From NCBI RefSeq assembly GCF_051962475.1, contig NZ_JBQCCF010000051.1:1-59338 (forward strand): DNA of 59,338 bases, in the 5' to 3' direction. Of the stretch, positions 42,049 to 52,451 are shown piece after piece. The notes beneath the pieces are model-generated. The model was not told the origin of the DNA and made no database searches. It saw only the letters and a program-made list of their open reading frames with translations. Position 1 is the first letter of the stretch, and every line of letters begins with the position of its first letter. Both the position numbers and the translations under genes were made by a program. The DNA comes from Dyella_A sp051962475 (GTDB lineage: Bacteria; Pseudomonadota; Gammaproteobacteria; Xanthomonadales; Rhodanobacteraceae).

Positions 42049-42678
42049 ATGACCATGGATCCGATCAAGAATCTCAACCTGGTGCCCATGGTCGTCGAGC
42101 AGACGGCCCGCGGTGAGCGCTCGTATGACATCTACTCCCGCCTCCTTAAGGAGCGGGTGATCTTCCTGGTTGGCGAGGTGAACGATCACGTCGCCAACCT
42201 GCTGGTGGCGCAGATGCTGTTCCTGGAATCGGAAAACCCCGAGAAGGACATTCATCTGTACATCAACAGCCCGGGCGGTGCGGTGACCGCGGGGCTGGCG
42301 ATCTACGACACGATGCAGTTCATCAAGCCCGACGTCAGCACCATGTGCATCGGTCAGGCCTGCAGCGCGGCTTCGTTGTTGTTGATGGCTGGCGCCAAGG
42401 GCAAGCGCTATTCGTTGCCCAACTCGCGGGTGATGATCCACCAGCCGTCCGGCGGTGCCCGCGGCCAGGCCACGGACATCGAGATCCAGGCGCAGGAGAT
42501 CCTGTACCTGCGTCGTCGACTGAACCAGATCTACGTCGATCACACCGGGCAGCCGCTGGAGAAGATCGAGCGTGACATGGAGCGTGATCGCTTCATGAGC
42601 GCCGAGGCGGCGAAGGAGTACGGCCTGATCGACTCCGTGCTGGACCGCCGGGCGGTCGATACCGTCAAGTCGGCCTGA
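42049..42678 (+). CDS. clpP: ATP-dependent Clp protease proteolytic subunit ClpP
   Basis: Serine protease of the Clp complexes. 209 residues. Catalytic Ser in CIGQACSAASLLLMAG, His in RVMIHQPSGG, and the later Asp of the triad; YINSPGGAVTAGLAIYDTM is also typical. ATG 42049 is used, with CCGGAG upstream; ATG 42055 is an alternative. Confidence 0.97.
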   Translation: MTMDPIKNLNLVPMVVEQTARGERSYDIYSRLLKERVIFLVGEVNDHVANLLVAQMLFLESENPEKDIHLYINSPGGAVTAGLAIYDTMQFIKPDVSTMCIGQACSAASLLLMAGAKGKRYSLPNSRVMIHQPSGGARGQATDIEIQAQEILYLRRRLNQIYVDHTGQPLEKIERDMERDRFMSAEAAKEYGLIDSVLDRRAVDTVKSA

Positions 42679-42784
42679 TCAGGCCACACAAGAGCTGTTT
42701 TTCCCGGGCTCTGCGTCTGGATTCAGGCGCGGAGCGCTGTGTTATTCTCGGGTCGGAAACCGAGTTACTGGCAGGATCACAAGC

Positions 42785-44077
<1,293 letters not shown>

Positions 44078-44101
44078 CTGCGCTGAACGCACTGATGCAA
44101 G

Positions 44102-44130
44102 AGCCCGGCCATGGCCGGGCTTTTTTCTTT
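44102..44130 (+). terminator. Rho-independent terminator after clpX
   Basis: Nine-bp stem AGCCCGGCC / GGCCGGGCT with a two-base AT loop as written (probably opening to four), then TTTTTTCTTTTTC. Confidence 0.92.
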
Positions 44131-44233
44131 TTCAATGCCTGTCACGGACTTGCGCGGAAGTCCCGCTGCCTCCACTTGACGGGATAAGGTCCCCGGCGCA
44201 GTGTCGGTGACAGGCCAGACTCGAGAGATTTCC

Positions 44234-46729
44234 ATGGCAAAGAACGCCTCTTCCACTACCGCGACCACCGGAAAGCCGGCGCCGCTCGACGCACTGCCGG
44301 TGCTGCCTCTGCGTGACGTGGTGGTCTATCCCCACATGGTGATCCCGCTATTTGTGGGTCGCGACAAATCCATGCGCGCGCTCGAACGTGCGATGGAGGG
44401 CGAGCGCCAGATCTTGCTGGTTGCCCAGAAGAGTCCGGACATCGACGATCCCGAGATTGCCGACCTGCACCAGGTGGGAACGCTTGCCGGTGTACTGCAG
44501 TTGTTGAAGTTGCCCGATGGCACCGTGAAGGTGTTGGTCGAAGGCCAGGCGCGCGTGGCGATCGAGAGTTACCAGGACGAGGGCGGGATGCTCACCGCGC
44601 GCTCGCACGTCATCGAGCCGGTCTACAGCTCTAAGGAGCGGGAACTCGACGTGGTGTCGCGAACGCTGACGTCGCTGTTCGAGCAGTTGGTCAAGCAAAG
44701 CCGCAAGCTGCCGCCGGAGGTGCTCGCCACGTTGTCGGGCATCGAGGATCCGTCTCGCCTGGCCGATTCGATCGCCGCCCATCTGTCGGTGCGCATGGCC
44801 GACAAACAGAAGGTGCTGGAAACGGCCGATGTCGGCCAGCGGCTGGAGCTGCTGATCGGCCTGGTCGATGGCGAGATGGATCTGCAGCAGGTGGAGAAGC
44901 GCATCCGCGGCCGGGTGAAGTCGCAGATGGAAAAGAGCCAGCGCGAGTACTACCTCAACGAGCAGATGAAGGCGATCCAGAAGGAGCTGGGCGAGGGCGA
45001 GGAAGGCCCCAACGAAGTTGAGGAACTTCAGCGCAAGATCGACGCGGCCGGTATGCCGAAGATGGTGCTGGCCAAGGCGCGCCAGGAGTTCAACAAGCTC
45101 AAGCAGATGTCGCCGATGTCGGCCGAGGCGACAGTGGTGCGCAACTACCTCGACTGGCTGGTCGGTGTGCCGTGGAAGAAGCGCTCGAAGGTGCGCAAGG
45201 ATCTGCAACTTGCCCAGGAAGTGCTCGACGCCGATCACTTCGGCCTGGAGAAGGTCAAGGAGCGCATTCTCGAGTACCTCGCGGTGCAGCAGCGTGTGAA
45301 TGCGATGAAGGGTCCGATCCTCTGCCTGGTCGGCCCGCCCGGCGTGGGCAAGACCTCGCTCGGCCAGTCGATCGCCAAGGCGACCAACCGCAAGTTCGTT
45401 CGCATGAGCTTGGGCGGCGTGCGTGACGAGGCCGAGATTCGGGGCCATCGCCGCACCTATATCGGCTCGATGCCGGGGCGCATCGTGCAGAACCTGAATA
45501 AGGTCGGCGCGAAGAACCCCCTGTTCGTTCTGGACGAGATCGACAAGATGTCGATGGACTTCCGCGGCGATCCGTCGTCGGCGCTGCTCGAGGTGCTGGA
45601 CCCCGAACAGAACCATGCCTTCAACGATCACTATCTCGAGGTGGACCTGGACCTCTCCGAGGTGATGTGGATTGCTACGGCCAACTCGCTGAACATCCCC
45701 GGGCCGCTGCTCGATCGCATGGAGGTCATCCGCATTCCGGGCTACACCGAGGATGAAAAGCTCGCCATCGCCCAGCGCTACCTGTTGCCCAAGCAGCTCA
45801 AGGCCAATGGCCTGAAGCCAGAGGAGCTGAGCGTGGATGCGGCCGCCGTGCGCGACATCGTCAGGTACTACACGCGCGAATCGGGTGTGCGCAACCTCGA
45901 GCGCGAGATCTCCAAGATCTGCCGCAAGGTCGTGAAGGAACTGACCCTCGGCGAGGTCAAGGCCGCCAGCGCCAAGGCCAAGGGCGCCAAGATCAAGGCG
46001 AAGAAGAAGGCGTCAGGCGTCGTCGTGACCGGGGAGAACCTGGAGCACTACCTGGGCGTGCGCCGCTTCGACTTCGGCCGCAAGGAATTGCAGAACGAAA
46101 TCGGACTGGTGACCGGTTTGGCTTGGACGCAGGTCGGTGGTGATCTGCTCAGCATCGAGGCGTCGGTGGTGCCGGGCAAGGGTAAGCTGGTGCACACCGG
46201 CCAACTGGGCGATGTGATGAAGGAGTCGATCCAGGCGGCGCTGTCGGTGGTGCGCGCACGCGCCGAGGCATTGGGCATCGATCCGGAGTTCTACCAGAAG
46301 CTCGACATGCACATTCACGTGCCCGAAGGAGCGACTCCGAAGGATGGCCCCAGCGCAGGTATCGCCATGTGCACGGCGCTGGTCTCGGTGCTGACGCGTG
46401 TACCGGTTCGCTCCGAAGTGGCGATGACCGGCGAGATCACCCTACGCGGTCGCGTGCTGCCGATTGGCGGGCTCAAGGAGAAGCTGCTCGCGGCTCACCG
46501 TGGTGGCATCACTACGGTGATCATCCCCGAGGAAAACAAGAAGGACCTGGCGGACATCCCGGCCAACATTACCGCTTCGCTCGAGATCCATCCGGTGCGC
46601 TGGATCGACGAGGTGCTCGACATCGCGCTGGAGCACCCGCTTCAGCCGACGAGCGCTGCGGCGGGAGACATCGGTAAGGTGGAGGTGAAGTCGGAAGACC
46701 CCGCAGGTAGTCCGTCACGAACCCACTGA
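44234..46729 (+). CDS. lon: ATP-dependent Lon protease
   Basis: Cytosolic AAA+ serine protease for misfolded and regulatory proteins. 831 residues, against 784 in E. coli. LonN domain (about 20-215), coiled region, Walker A GPPGVGKTS from residue 367, proteolytic domain with Ser707 (PKDGPSAGIAM) and Lys750 (LKEKLL). The extra length is partly an Ala/Lys-rich linker just before the protease domain (about residues 575-598, KAASAKAKGAKIKAKKKASG) and a C-terminal tail of about 30 residues. The ATG at 44234 gives a normal N-terminus. Confidence 0.98.
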   Translation: MAKNASSTTATTGKPAPLDALPVLPLRDVVVYPHMVIPLFVGRDKSMRALERAMEGERQILLVAQKSPDIDDPEIADLHQVGTLAGVLQLLKLPDGTVKVLVEGQARVAIESYQDEGGMLTARSHVIEPVYSSKERELDVVSRTLTSLFEQLVKQSRKLPPEVLATLSGIEDPSRLADSIAAHLSVRMADKQKVLETADVGQRLELLIGLVDGEMDLQQVEKRIRGRVKSQMEKSQREYYLNEQMKAIQKELGEGEEGPNEVEELQRKIDAAGMPKMVLAKARQEFNKLKQMSPMSAEATVVRNYLDWLVGVPWKKRSKVRKDLQLAQEVLDADHFGLEKVKERILEYLAVQQRVNAMKGPILCLVGPPGVGKTSLGQSIAKATNRKFVRMSLGGVRDEAEIRGHRRTYIGSMPGRIVQNLNKVGAKNPLFVLDEIDKMSMDFRGDPSSALLEVLDPEQNHAFNDHYLEVDLDLSEVMWIATANSLNIPGPLLDRMEVIRIPGYTEDEKLAIAQRYLLPKQLKANGLKPEELSVDAAAVRDIVRYYTRESGVRNLEREISKICRKVVKELTLGEVKAASAKAKGAKIKAKKKASGVVVTGENLEHYLGVRRFDFGRKELQNEIGLVTGLAWTQVGGDLLSIEASVVPGKGKLVHTGQLGDVMKESIQAALSVVRARAEALGIDPEFYQKLDMHIHVPEGATPKDGPSAGIAMCTALVSVLTRVPVRSEVAMTGEITLRGRVLPIGGLKEKLLAAHRGGITTVIIPEENKKDLADIPANITASLEIHPVRWIDEVLDIALEHPLQPTSAAAGDIGKVEVKSEDPAGSPSRTH

Positions 46730-46754
46730 GCGGCCACCGAACTGCTTCATGAGG

Positions 46755-46780
46755 AACGCCCGGCATGTTCGGGCGTTTTT
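46755..46780 (+). terminator. Rho-independent terminator after lon
   Basis: Eight-bp stem AACGCCCG / CGGGCGTT with seven-base loop, then a T-run. Confidence 0.85.
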
Positions 46781-46899
46781 CATTGCTGCAGGTGCAACAT
46801 GCTCACGATTCCGGTGCTATTTTCGCTGCCGCTGTCAAGCGCCGGAGGACCTGCCGACGGACACCTCCATATCCCTGGAAAGCCTTGCTGCAACTTGTA

Positions 46900-46929
46900 T
46901 TGCGGATTCGCGCGAGCCACTGGTATAAA
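46900..46929 (+). promoter_or_regulatory. Probable hupB promoter
   Basis: TTGCGG (46900-46905), 18-bp spacer, TATAAA (46924-46929). It would give a leader of about 135 bases before the hupB ATG. Confidence 0.5.
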
Positions 46930-47073
46930 GGCGTACCGCAATCCCCGCGCCTTCGTTTTTCGCGCAGTGATGCGGGGTAGCGGACGGCGCCTAGCGGAGC
47001 CAATCATCCATGTCGGCGTTGTCTCAGTCCCAACTGACCACGCGGGCCGCAAACCGTTTAAGGGAGTGTCTCA

Positions 47074-47346
47074 ATGAATAAAACTGATCTGATCAATGCG
47101 ATTGCCGACAAAGCCGAACTGACCAAGGCTGACGCCGGTCGCGCCCTCGAGGCGTTCTTCGAAACCGTGCAGAAGGCCCTCAAGAAGGGTGACGACGTGT
47201 CGGTCGTCGGCTTCGGCACCTTCACCGTCCGCAAGCGCGCTGCTCGCACGGGTCGCAACCCGCGCACCAACGAGACGATCAAGATCAAGGCCTCGAAGGT
47301 CCCGGCTTTCAAGGCTGGCAAGACCCTGAAGGATGCCCTAAACTAA
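47074..47346 (+). CDS. hupB: DNA-binding protein HU-beta
   Basis: Histone-like DNA-bending protein. 90 residues, complete HU fold: MNKTDLINAIADKAELTKADAGRALEAF, the GFGTF turn, and the DNA-gripping beta-arm RTGRNPRTNETIKIKA. Preceded by AAGGGAG. Position after lon is the standard hupB locus. Two tRNA genes follow after 20 bp with no terminator. Confidence 0.98.
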   Translation: MNKTDLINAIADKAELTKADAGRALEAFFETVQKALKKGDDVSVVGFGTFTVRKRAARTGRNPRTNETIKIKASKVPAFKAGKTLKDALN

Positions 47347-47366
47347 GCGGCTAGCTGCTTAGTTTC

Positions 47367-47441
47367 GGGTGCTTAGCTCAGCGGTAGAGCGTCGCCCTTA
47401 CAAGGCGAGGGTCGTAGGTTCGATCCCTACAGCACCCACCA
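47367..47441 (+). tRNA. tRNA-Val (TAC)
   Basis: 75 nt: acceptor GGGTGCT / AGCACCC, anticodon stem TCGCC / GGCGA around CTTACAA, encoded CCA. Probably co-transcribed with hupB. Confidence 0.97.
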
Positions 47442-47450
47442 GAAAAATGC

Positions 47451-47527
47451 GGAGCGGTAGTTCAGTTGGTTAGAATGCTGGCCTGTCACGCCGGAGGTCG
47501 CGGGTTCGAGTCCCGTCCGCTCCGCCA
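47451..47527 (+). tRNA. tRNA-Asp (GTC)
   Basis: 77 nt: acceptor GGAGCGG / CCGCTCC, anticodon stem CTGGC / GCCGG around CTGTCAC, encoded CCA. Nine bases after tRNA-Val. Confidence 0.97.
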
Positions 47528-47534
47528 GAGTTAG

Positions 47535-47565
47535 CAAGGGCGCCCGCGTGGCGCCCTTGTCATTT
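47535..47565 (+). terminator. Hairpin between tRNA-Asp and ppiD, possible terminator or attenuator
   Basis: Perfect 10-bp stem CAAGGGCGCC / GGCGCCCTTG with loop CGCGT, followed by TCATTT. The T-tail is poor, so partial termination of the hupB-tRNA transcript is more likely than complete. Confidence 0.5.
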
Positions 47566-47613
47566 GAGCACCGCGCGCTTCGTGCGCCGAACACGATCCT
47601 CGGGAACATCTCC

Positions 47614-49518
47614 ATGCTGCAGGCTCTGCGTAACAAGATGCACGGGTGGCCGTCCATCGTCATTCTGGGCATAGCCGTCTTTGCCATGTCCTTCTTTGGC
47701 ATCGAGTCGTACTTCATGTCACGTAACGACACGTTCGTGGCAAAGGTCGGCAAACAGGAAATCAGCCAACAGCAGTTCACCGAGCGCCTGAATCAGCTGC
47801 GCCAGCGCGCCAGCGCCGAGCAGGGTGACAGCTTCGACGGCAGCGTGTTCGAGCAGCCGGGCATGAAGCTGCAGGTGCTCAACCAGCTGATCGATGAGAA
47901 GGTTTTGGCCAAGGCCAACGACGACCTCGGCCTGGTGGTTTCGAACCAAGCCGTGCGCGATTTCATCGCGTCGATTCCGGCGTTTCAGCTGGACGGTCAG
48001 TTCGACCCCACCACCTATCGCACCGTGCTCTCCATGCAGGGCAAGACGCCGGCCATGTTCGAGAGCGAGATCCGTGCTTCGCTCGAGCCGGGGCTGATTC
48101 CCGATGCGATCACCGCCAGCACGATCGTCACGGATGCCGATCTCGACCGCTACATCAACCTGCGCCTGCAGCGCCGCACCGTGCGCTATGCGCAGCTGCC
48201 GCAGCCCAAGACCGACGATGCTGCTGTGACTGACGAGCAGATCGCCAGCTACTACGCGCAGCACAAGGATGAGTTCGTGACACCGGAGCAGGTGTCGTTG
48301 CAGTACCTCGAAGTCAACGAGGCGGATCTTAAGCCGGCGGTGCAGCCTTCGGATGAGGAGCTGCGCAAGCGCTACGAGGACGAGAAGCAGAAATTCGTGC
48401 AGCCCGAGCAGCGTCTCGTGTCGCACATCTTGATCAACGTGCCGAAGAACGCGACGCCGGAGCAGCAGAAGGCAGCGCTGACCAAGGCACAGAAGATCGC
48501 TTCGGAAGCGAATCCGGGCGACTTCGCGCAGCTGGCGCAGAAGGATTCGGACGACCTGGGCTCCAAGCGCGCTGGTGGCGATCTGGGGTGGCTGGAGAAG
48601 GGCGTGGCCAACGCCGCTTTCGACGATGCGCTGTTCAAGATGCAAAAGGGCCAGATCTCGCAGCCGGTGCTGTCCGACGAGGGTTATCACGTGATCTGGC
48701 TGCGCGACGTCCGCAGCGGTGCGGCCAAGCCGTTCGAAGAGGTTCGTGATGAGCTGGCCAAGGAAGCGCAGTCGGGTTCGCGCGAGCGCGCATTCAACGA
48801 GCTGGCCGGCAAGCTGACCGACAAGACCTACCAGAGCCCTGCGTCGCTCGATCCGGCCGCACAGGAACTGGGCCTCACCATCAAGTCCACCGAGCCGTTC
48901 TCCCGCGCTGGCGGCACCGGGATCGCGGCCGACCCGAAAGTCCTGAAGGCTGCCTTCAGCGATGACGTGCTGGCCCAGGGCAACAACTCCAACCTGATCG
49001 ATCTGGGCACCGGCCACGCGGTCGTCATCCGTGTGGACAAGCATCTGCCGGCGGCGGCCAAGCCGTTGGCCGAGGTGAAGGACACGGTTCGTCAGAAGGT
49101 GCTGGCAGAGCGTGAGACGGCGGCGGCCAAGAAGCAGGCCGACGCGCTGCTCGCACGCTTGGCGAAGGGCGAAAAGTTCGACGCCGTTGCCGCATCGGTG
49201 CAGGCCAGCGTGCAGACGGCCGACGGTGTCGTCCGCTCGCAGCCCGGGCTGCCGCCCGAGCTCGAGGAGAAGGCCTTCCTGATGCCGCATCCGGCGGCGG
49301 ACAAGCCGCAGTATGCGTCGGTGGAAATGGCCGACGGCAGCTACGCGCTGCTAGCGCTGGACAAGGTGGAGGGCGCCGACATGAGCAAGGTGCGGCCGGA
49401 GGATCTCAAGGTGCTGCGCGGCCAGATGGTGAAGGCCTACGGCACCGAGGCGGCGTACGAATTCATCGAGCAGGAAAAGGCTGCGAACGAGATCACCATC
49501 GCCAAGGACCGCCTCTGA
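47614..49518 (+). CDS. ppiD: Periplasmic folding chaperone PpiD
   Basis: Inner-membrane-anchored periplasmic chaperone near the Sec translocon. 634 residues: N-terminal anchor (about 14-33, MHGWPSIVILGIAVFAMSFFG), SurA-N-like region with the parvulin companion helix, one PPIC domain (about 255-360, VSHILINVPKNATPEQQ ... DLGWLEKG), and a long C-terminal helical part. ATG at 47614 gives the standard MLQALRNKMHGW. Confidence 0.96.
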   Translation: MLQALRNKMHGWPSIVILGIAVFAMSFFGIESYFMSRNDTFVAKVGKQEISQQQFTERLNQLRQRASAEQGDSFDGSVFEQPGMKLQVLNQLIDEKVLAKANDDLGLVVSNQAVRDFIASIPAFQLDGQFDPTTYRTVLSMQGKTPAMFESEIRASLEPGLIPDAITASTIVTDADLDRYINLRLQRRTVRYAQLPQPKTDDAAVTDEQIASYYAQHKDEFVTPEQVSLQYLEVNEADLKPAVQPSDEELRKRYEDEKQKFVQPEQRLVSHILINVPKNATPEQQKAALTKAQKIASEANPGDFAQLAQKDSDDLGSKRAGGDLGWLEKGVANAAFDDALFKMQKGQISQPVLSDEGYHVIWLRDVRSGAAKPFEEVRDELAKEAQSGSRERAFNELAGKLTDKTYQSPASLDPAAQELGLTIKSTEPFSRAGGTGIAADPKVLKAAFSDDVLAQGNNSNLIDLGTGHAVVIRVDKHLPAAAKPLAEVKDTVRQKVLAERETAAAKKQADALLARLAKGEKFDAVAASVQASVQTADGVVRSQPGLPPELEEKAFLMPHPAADKPQYASVEMADGSYALLALDKVEGADMSKVRPEDLKVLRGQMVKAYGTEAAYEFIEQEKAANEITIAKDRL

Positions 49519-49548
49519 GGGTTGAGGTAGTACTACGGCTGCGGCCAT

Positions 49549-49578
49549 GAAAAAAGCGACCTGCGGGTCGCTTTTTTT
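49549..49578 (+). terminator. Bidirectional terminator between ppiD and mltD
   Basis: Six-bp core stem GCGACC / GGTCGC extended by A-T pairs, with T-runs on both strands. It serves ppiD from the left and mltD from the right. Confidence 0.88.
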
Positions 49579-49614
49579 GTTGGTGCTGCGCCGTGGCTCC
49601 CTGGTAGCTGTCGC

Positions 49615-50799
49615 TCAGGGCGCGGTGAGCTGCAGCACTTGTCCCGGACGGACGCGATCGTCATGCAGACGGTTCCATCGCTTGAGCTGCTTCACTGCGA
49701 CGCCACAGCGCCTGGCGATGGTCCAGAGGCTCTCTCCCGGGCGCACGGTATGGGTGGCTCTCACTGCGGTAGGCGCGGGATCGACGTCCCCCGTGGCTGC
49801 CGAAGCATCGATGTGCTGCATCGCTTCCACAAACTGGTCGACCCGGTCGCCGGGCAGCATCAAGGTGTGCGCGTAGTCCGGATCGATGCGGTTGTTGAGG
49901 AAGGCGGCGTTGTAGTCGCGAAGCGCGTCCACGCTCATGCCGGCGTGCTGCGCCGCGCTGGACATCGACATCGCCTTCTTGATCGGCACGGCAACCAGAT
50001 GCTGCTCGGCGGCGAGCGTAGGGAGCTGGACGTGGAAGCGATCGGGCTGGCGCACCACGCAGGCGATCGCCAGCAGTTTGACCAGGTGTTCGCGCGTCAC
50101 GTTCCGTACCGGCAGTTTCGGCACCACCGGTTGCTCAGCAGGCGCGCCGTGCCGGGCAACGAGCTTGCGCACCGCGAATTCGCCCGCGTTGTAGGCGTAG
50201 TCGGTGAGGCGCCAATCCTGGAACTGGTCCTGATAGCGGCGAAGCATGCTCATCACCGCCTCGGTGGCGGCGGCCACGTCCATGCGACCGTCGAAATGCC
50301 GGTTTACCCGCAGCCCCAGCGAGCCGGCCGTCGCCGGAACGAGCTGCCACATGCCGGCCGGTTGGCGACCGCGCCCCTGCACTGGCAGGTAGCGACTCTC
50401 CACCCAGGGCAGCAGCACGAACTCGCCGGCCACCTGATGCTTCTCGGCAATCTCCTGGATAAAGCGCAGGCGTGGCAGGGACTGCGCCAGGTGCTGCTCG
50501 AAGCGGCGCGGGTTGGCGGTGTAGCGGCGTGCCCACGCCTGCACGGCCGGATCGCTGTCGCAGTCGGCCATGGCGAAGGTGGCGCGCAGTCGATCCCACG
50601 GTTCGCTCGACGGCGCACCCACCGTCGGCGGTTCTTCGGCAGGAGCCGAGAGGGACGGTGTGGCCACCTGGGCGCCTGGGCCCCGCGGCGCTGGGTGGGG
50701 CGCGGGCGACGGCCGGGGTGAGGGGGCAGCACACGCGGCCAGCAGCGCCGCGAGCAGTGGCGCAAGGGGTTTCGCCAAGCGGGCACGGGAGCCGGTCAT
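49615..50799 (-). CDS. mltD: Membrane-bound lytic murein transglycosylase MltD-like lipoprotein
   Basis: Cleaves peptidoglycan with formation of 1,6-anhydromuramic acid. 394 residues: lipobox LLAALLAAC (Cys23), Pro/Ala spacer, SLT domain (about 110-230) with catalytic Glu in LLPWVESRY and the motifs AGMWQLVPATA and YNAGE, and one C-terminal LysM (about 350-394, HTVRPGESLWTIARRCG). E. coli MltD has two LysMs. Start at 50799 overlaps the gloB stop (ATGA). Confidence 0.94.
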   Translation of the reverse strand: MTGSRARLAKPLAPLLAALLAACAAPSPRPSPAPHPAPRGPGAQVATPSLSAPAEEPPTVGAPSSEPWDRLRATFAMADCDSDPAVQAWARRYTANPRRFEQHLAQSLPRLRFIQEIAEKHQVAGEFVLLPWVESRYLPVQGRGRQPAGMWQLVPATAGSLGLRVNRHFDGRMDVAAATEAVMSMLRRYQDQFQDWRLTDYAYNAGEFAVRKLVARHGAPAEQPVVPKLPVRNVTREHLVKLLAIACVVRQPDRFHVQLPTLAAEQHLVAVPIKKAMSMSSAAQHAGMSVDALRDYNAAFLNNRIDPDYAHTLMLPGDRVDQFVEAMQHIDASAATGDVDPAPTAVRATHTVRPGESLWTIARRCGVAVKQLKRWNRLHDDRVRPGQVLQLTAP

Positions 50800-51563
50800 C
50801 CGCGAAACGCGTCCTTGGTCGCGCGCAGTGTTGCGAATCGGGCCACCCTGTCGTGCGCCGGAGCGCCTTGCGCCATGGCCCAGGCTACGAGTGCGGGCTG
50901 ATCGATGCGCAGGAAAGGATTGGTTGCCCGCTCCATCTCCAGCGGCACCGGCACCGTAGGCAGATCGTGCTCGCGTCGCTGCGCGACCTCGGCGAGCCGG
51001 GCCGACAGGCTCGCATTGGCCGTGTCGACGGTCGAGGCAAAACGGCCGTTGGCCGCGGTGTACTCGTGTGCGCAGCAGACCAGGCTGTCGCCGGGGAGGG
51101 CGGCCAGGCGGTCGAGCGACGCGAGCATCTGTGCCGGCGATCCCTCGAACAGGCGTCCGCAACCGAGGCTGAAAAGTGTGTCACCGCAGAACAGGTGGCC
51201 TTCGCCGGTATAAGCGATATGGCTGAGCGTATGCCCGGGCACGGCCATCACCTCGAAGCGTGTGGCTGGCGCAGCCAGGCTCACTGTATCGCCATCGCCG
51301 ACCCGGACATCGCATGTATCGATACGCGCATCTTCGGGCGCATAAACCACCGCACCATATCGTTCGCGCAGCGCGACGACGCCGCCGATGTGGTCCTGAT
51401 GATGGTGGGTGAGCAGGATGGCCCGCAGTTGCAGGTGATGCTCGACCAGCGCCCTCTCTACCGGTTCACTTTCGCCGGGATCCACCACCAGCGCGTTGCC
51501 ATCACCGTCGTGCAGCAGCCAGATGTAGTTGTCGGCCAGGGCCGGTAGCGCAAGCAGATGCAC
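50796..51563 (-). CDS. gloB: Hydroxyacylglutathione hydrolase (glyoxalase II) GloB
   Basis: Hydrolyses S-lactoylglutathione in methylglyoxal detoxification. 255 residues, metallo-beta-lactamase fold with the metal motif THHHQDH (His53, His55, Asp57, His58) and the later GHTLSH and FCGDTLFS. Begins with GTG at 51563 (VHLLALPALADNYIW); no ATG gives a family-like N-terminus. Divergent from the methyltransferase gene. Confidence 0.96.
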   Translation of the reverse strand: MHLLALPALADNYIWLLHDGDGNALVVDPGESEPVERALVEHHLQLRAILLTHHHQDHIGGVVALRERYGAVVYAPEDARIDTCDVRVGDGDTVSLAAPATRFEVMAVPGHTLSHIAYTGEGHLFCGDTLFSLGCGRLFEGSPAQMLASLDRLAALPGDSLVCCAHEYTAANGRFASTVDTANASLSARLAEVAQRREHDLPTVPVPLEMERATNPFLRIDQPALVAWAMAQGAPAHDRVARFATLRATKDAFRG

Positions 51564-51740
51564 GTCCGTCTCCACATGGGGATGCACCGCGGAAGCCTTG
51601 GCCCGGTGCACCGGGCCGCCGACTATAACCGCGGCTTTCCGGCTGCTCGTTAGTGGGGTGTTAACCCGGACGGGCGCCCAACGCTGCCTGTCGATGCCGC
51701 CAGCGGCTACACTTTGTCGGCCCATCACCGGATGTACCGC

Positions 51741-52451
51741 ATGTCCGCTGCCTGTTCCGACATCTATGCCAGTGCGCCCCTGCGGCAACTGCTGGCAGAC
51801 GAAGCGCGCGACCTGCTGCCGGAATTGCAGCGTTGCACCGGTGACCACGGGCTGCTCGTGTCCGCAGCAATGCAGGATCGGCCGCCGGCGCTCCCCCTGC
51901 TGTCGTGCTGGACGCACCTGAGGCTCGCTGGCGATCGGTACGTTGGCGACCTGCACGCTCGCGTCGATGAGCCCCTGCCGTTCGTCGACGATGCTTTCGA
52001 GCTGGTGATCCTGCGTCATGCGCTGGAGGCGTCGGCGCTTCCGCAACCCATGCTGGAGGAGGGGGCTCGCGTCCTCTCGCCCGGCGGGCTGCTGGTGTTG
52101 AGCGGCGTACATCCGCTCAGCCTGTGGACGCCGTGGATGGTGTGGCATGGGCGGGGCCAGTCGCTGCGCCTGCATATGCCGCTGCAGGTTGGCGAATGGC
52201 TACGCCGCCATGCGATGCAGGTGGAGTGCGTGCGGCGTGTCGGTCACGCTGTGCCGGGTGGCGGTGGCATGCCATGGCTGACCGAGGCGATCGGGGGCGG
52301 CTACGTGTTGCTGGCCCGCAAGCGCCGGCAAGCTGTAACGCCCATCCGGCTGGTGCCGCGAGCGCTGCGCGCGCCGGCCGATGCCGGGCTCGCGCCAGGG
52401 GCACGACGCAACACGGCCTGCGCGGCTGCAATGAACGAGGATCGACGTTGA
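51741..52451 (+). CDS. Class I SAM-dependent methyltransferase, YafS-like by position
   Basis: 236 residues. A methyltransferase-11 type core is visible: FVDDAFELVILRHALEAS (motif with the acidic residue) and LEEGARVLSPGGLLVLSGVHPLS. Substrate unknown. It occupies the place of yafS between gloB and rnhA in E. coli, which supports the identification. The ATG at 51741 has a weak GGA nine bases upstream; ATG 51732 is an alternative. The final ~25 residues are low in recognisable content. The stop overlaps the rnhA TTG. Confidence 0.8.
   Translation: MSAACSDIYASAPLRQLLADEARDLLPELQRCTGDHGLLVSAAMQDRPPALPLLSCWTHLRLAGDRYVGDLHARVDEPLPFVDDAFELVILRHALEASALPQPMLEEGARVLSPGGLLVLSGVHPLSLWTPWMVWHGRGQSLRLHMPLQVGEWLRRHAMQVECVRRVGHAVPGGGGMPWLTEAIGGGYVLLARKRRQAVTPIRLVPRALRAPADAGLAPGARRNTACAAAMNEDRR

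Larger units (their letters stand above)
46730..47073 (+). other. lon-hupB intergenic region
   Basis: 344 bases holding the lon terminator and the hupB promoter (listed separately). A possible 92-codon ORF from 46799 crosses the promoter and overlaps the hupB start region; I consider it spurious. Confidence 0.6.

Noticed and set aside
44150..44233. Heat-shock (sigma-32) promoter for lon
   Set aside because: CTTGAC and CCCCGG are present, but the spacing (10 bases) is too short for sigma-32.
46799..47077. A 92-codon ORF between lon and hupB
   Set aside because: It covers the hupB promoter and leader, overlaps the hupB start, has no ribosome-binding site and no familiar composition.
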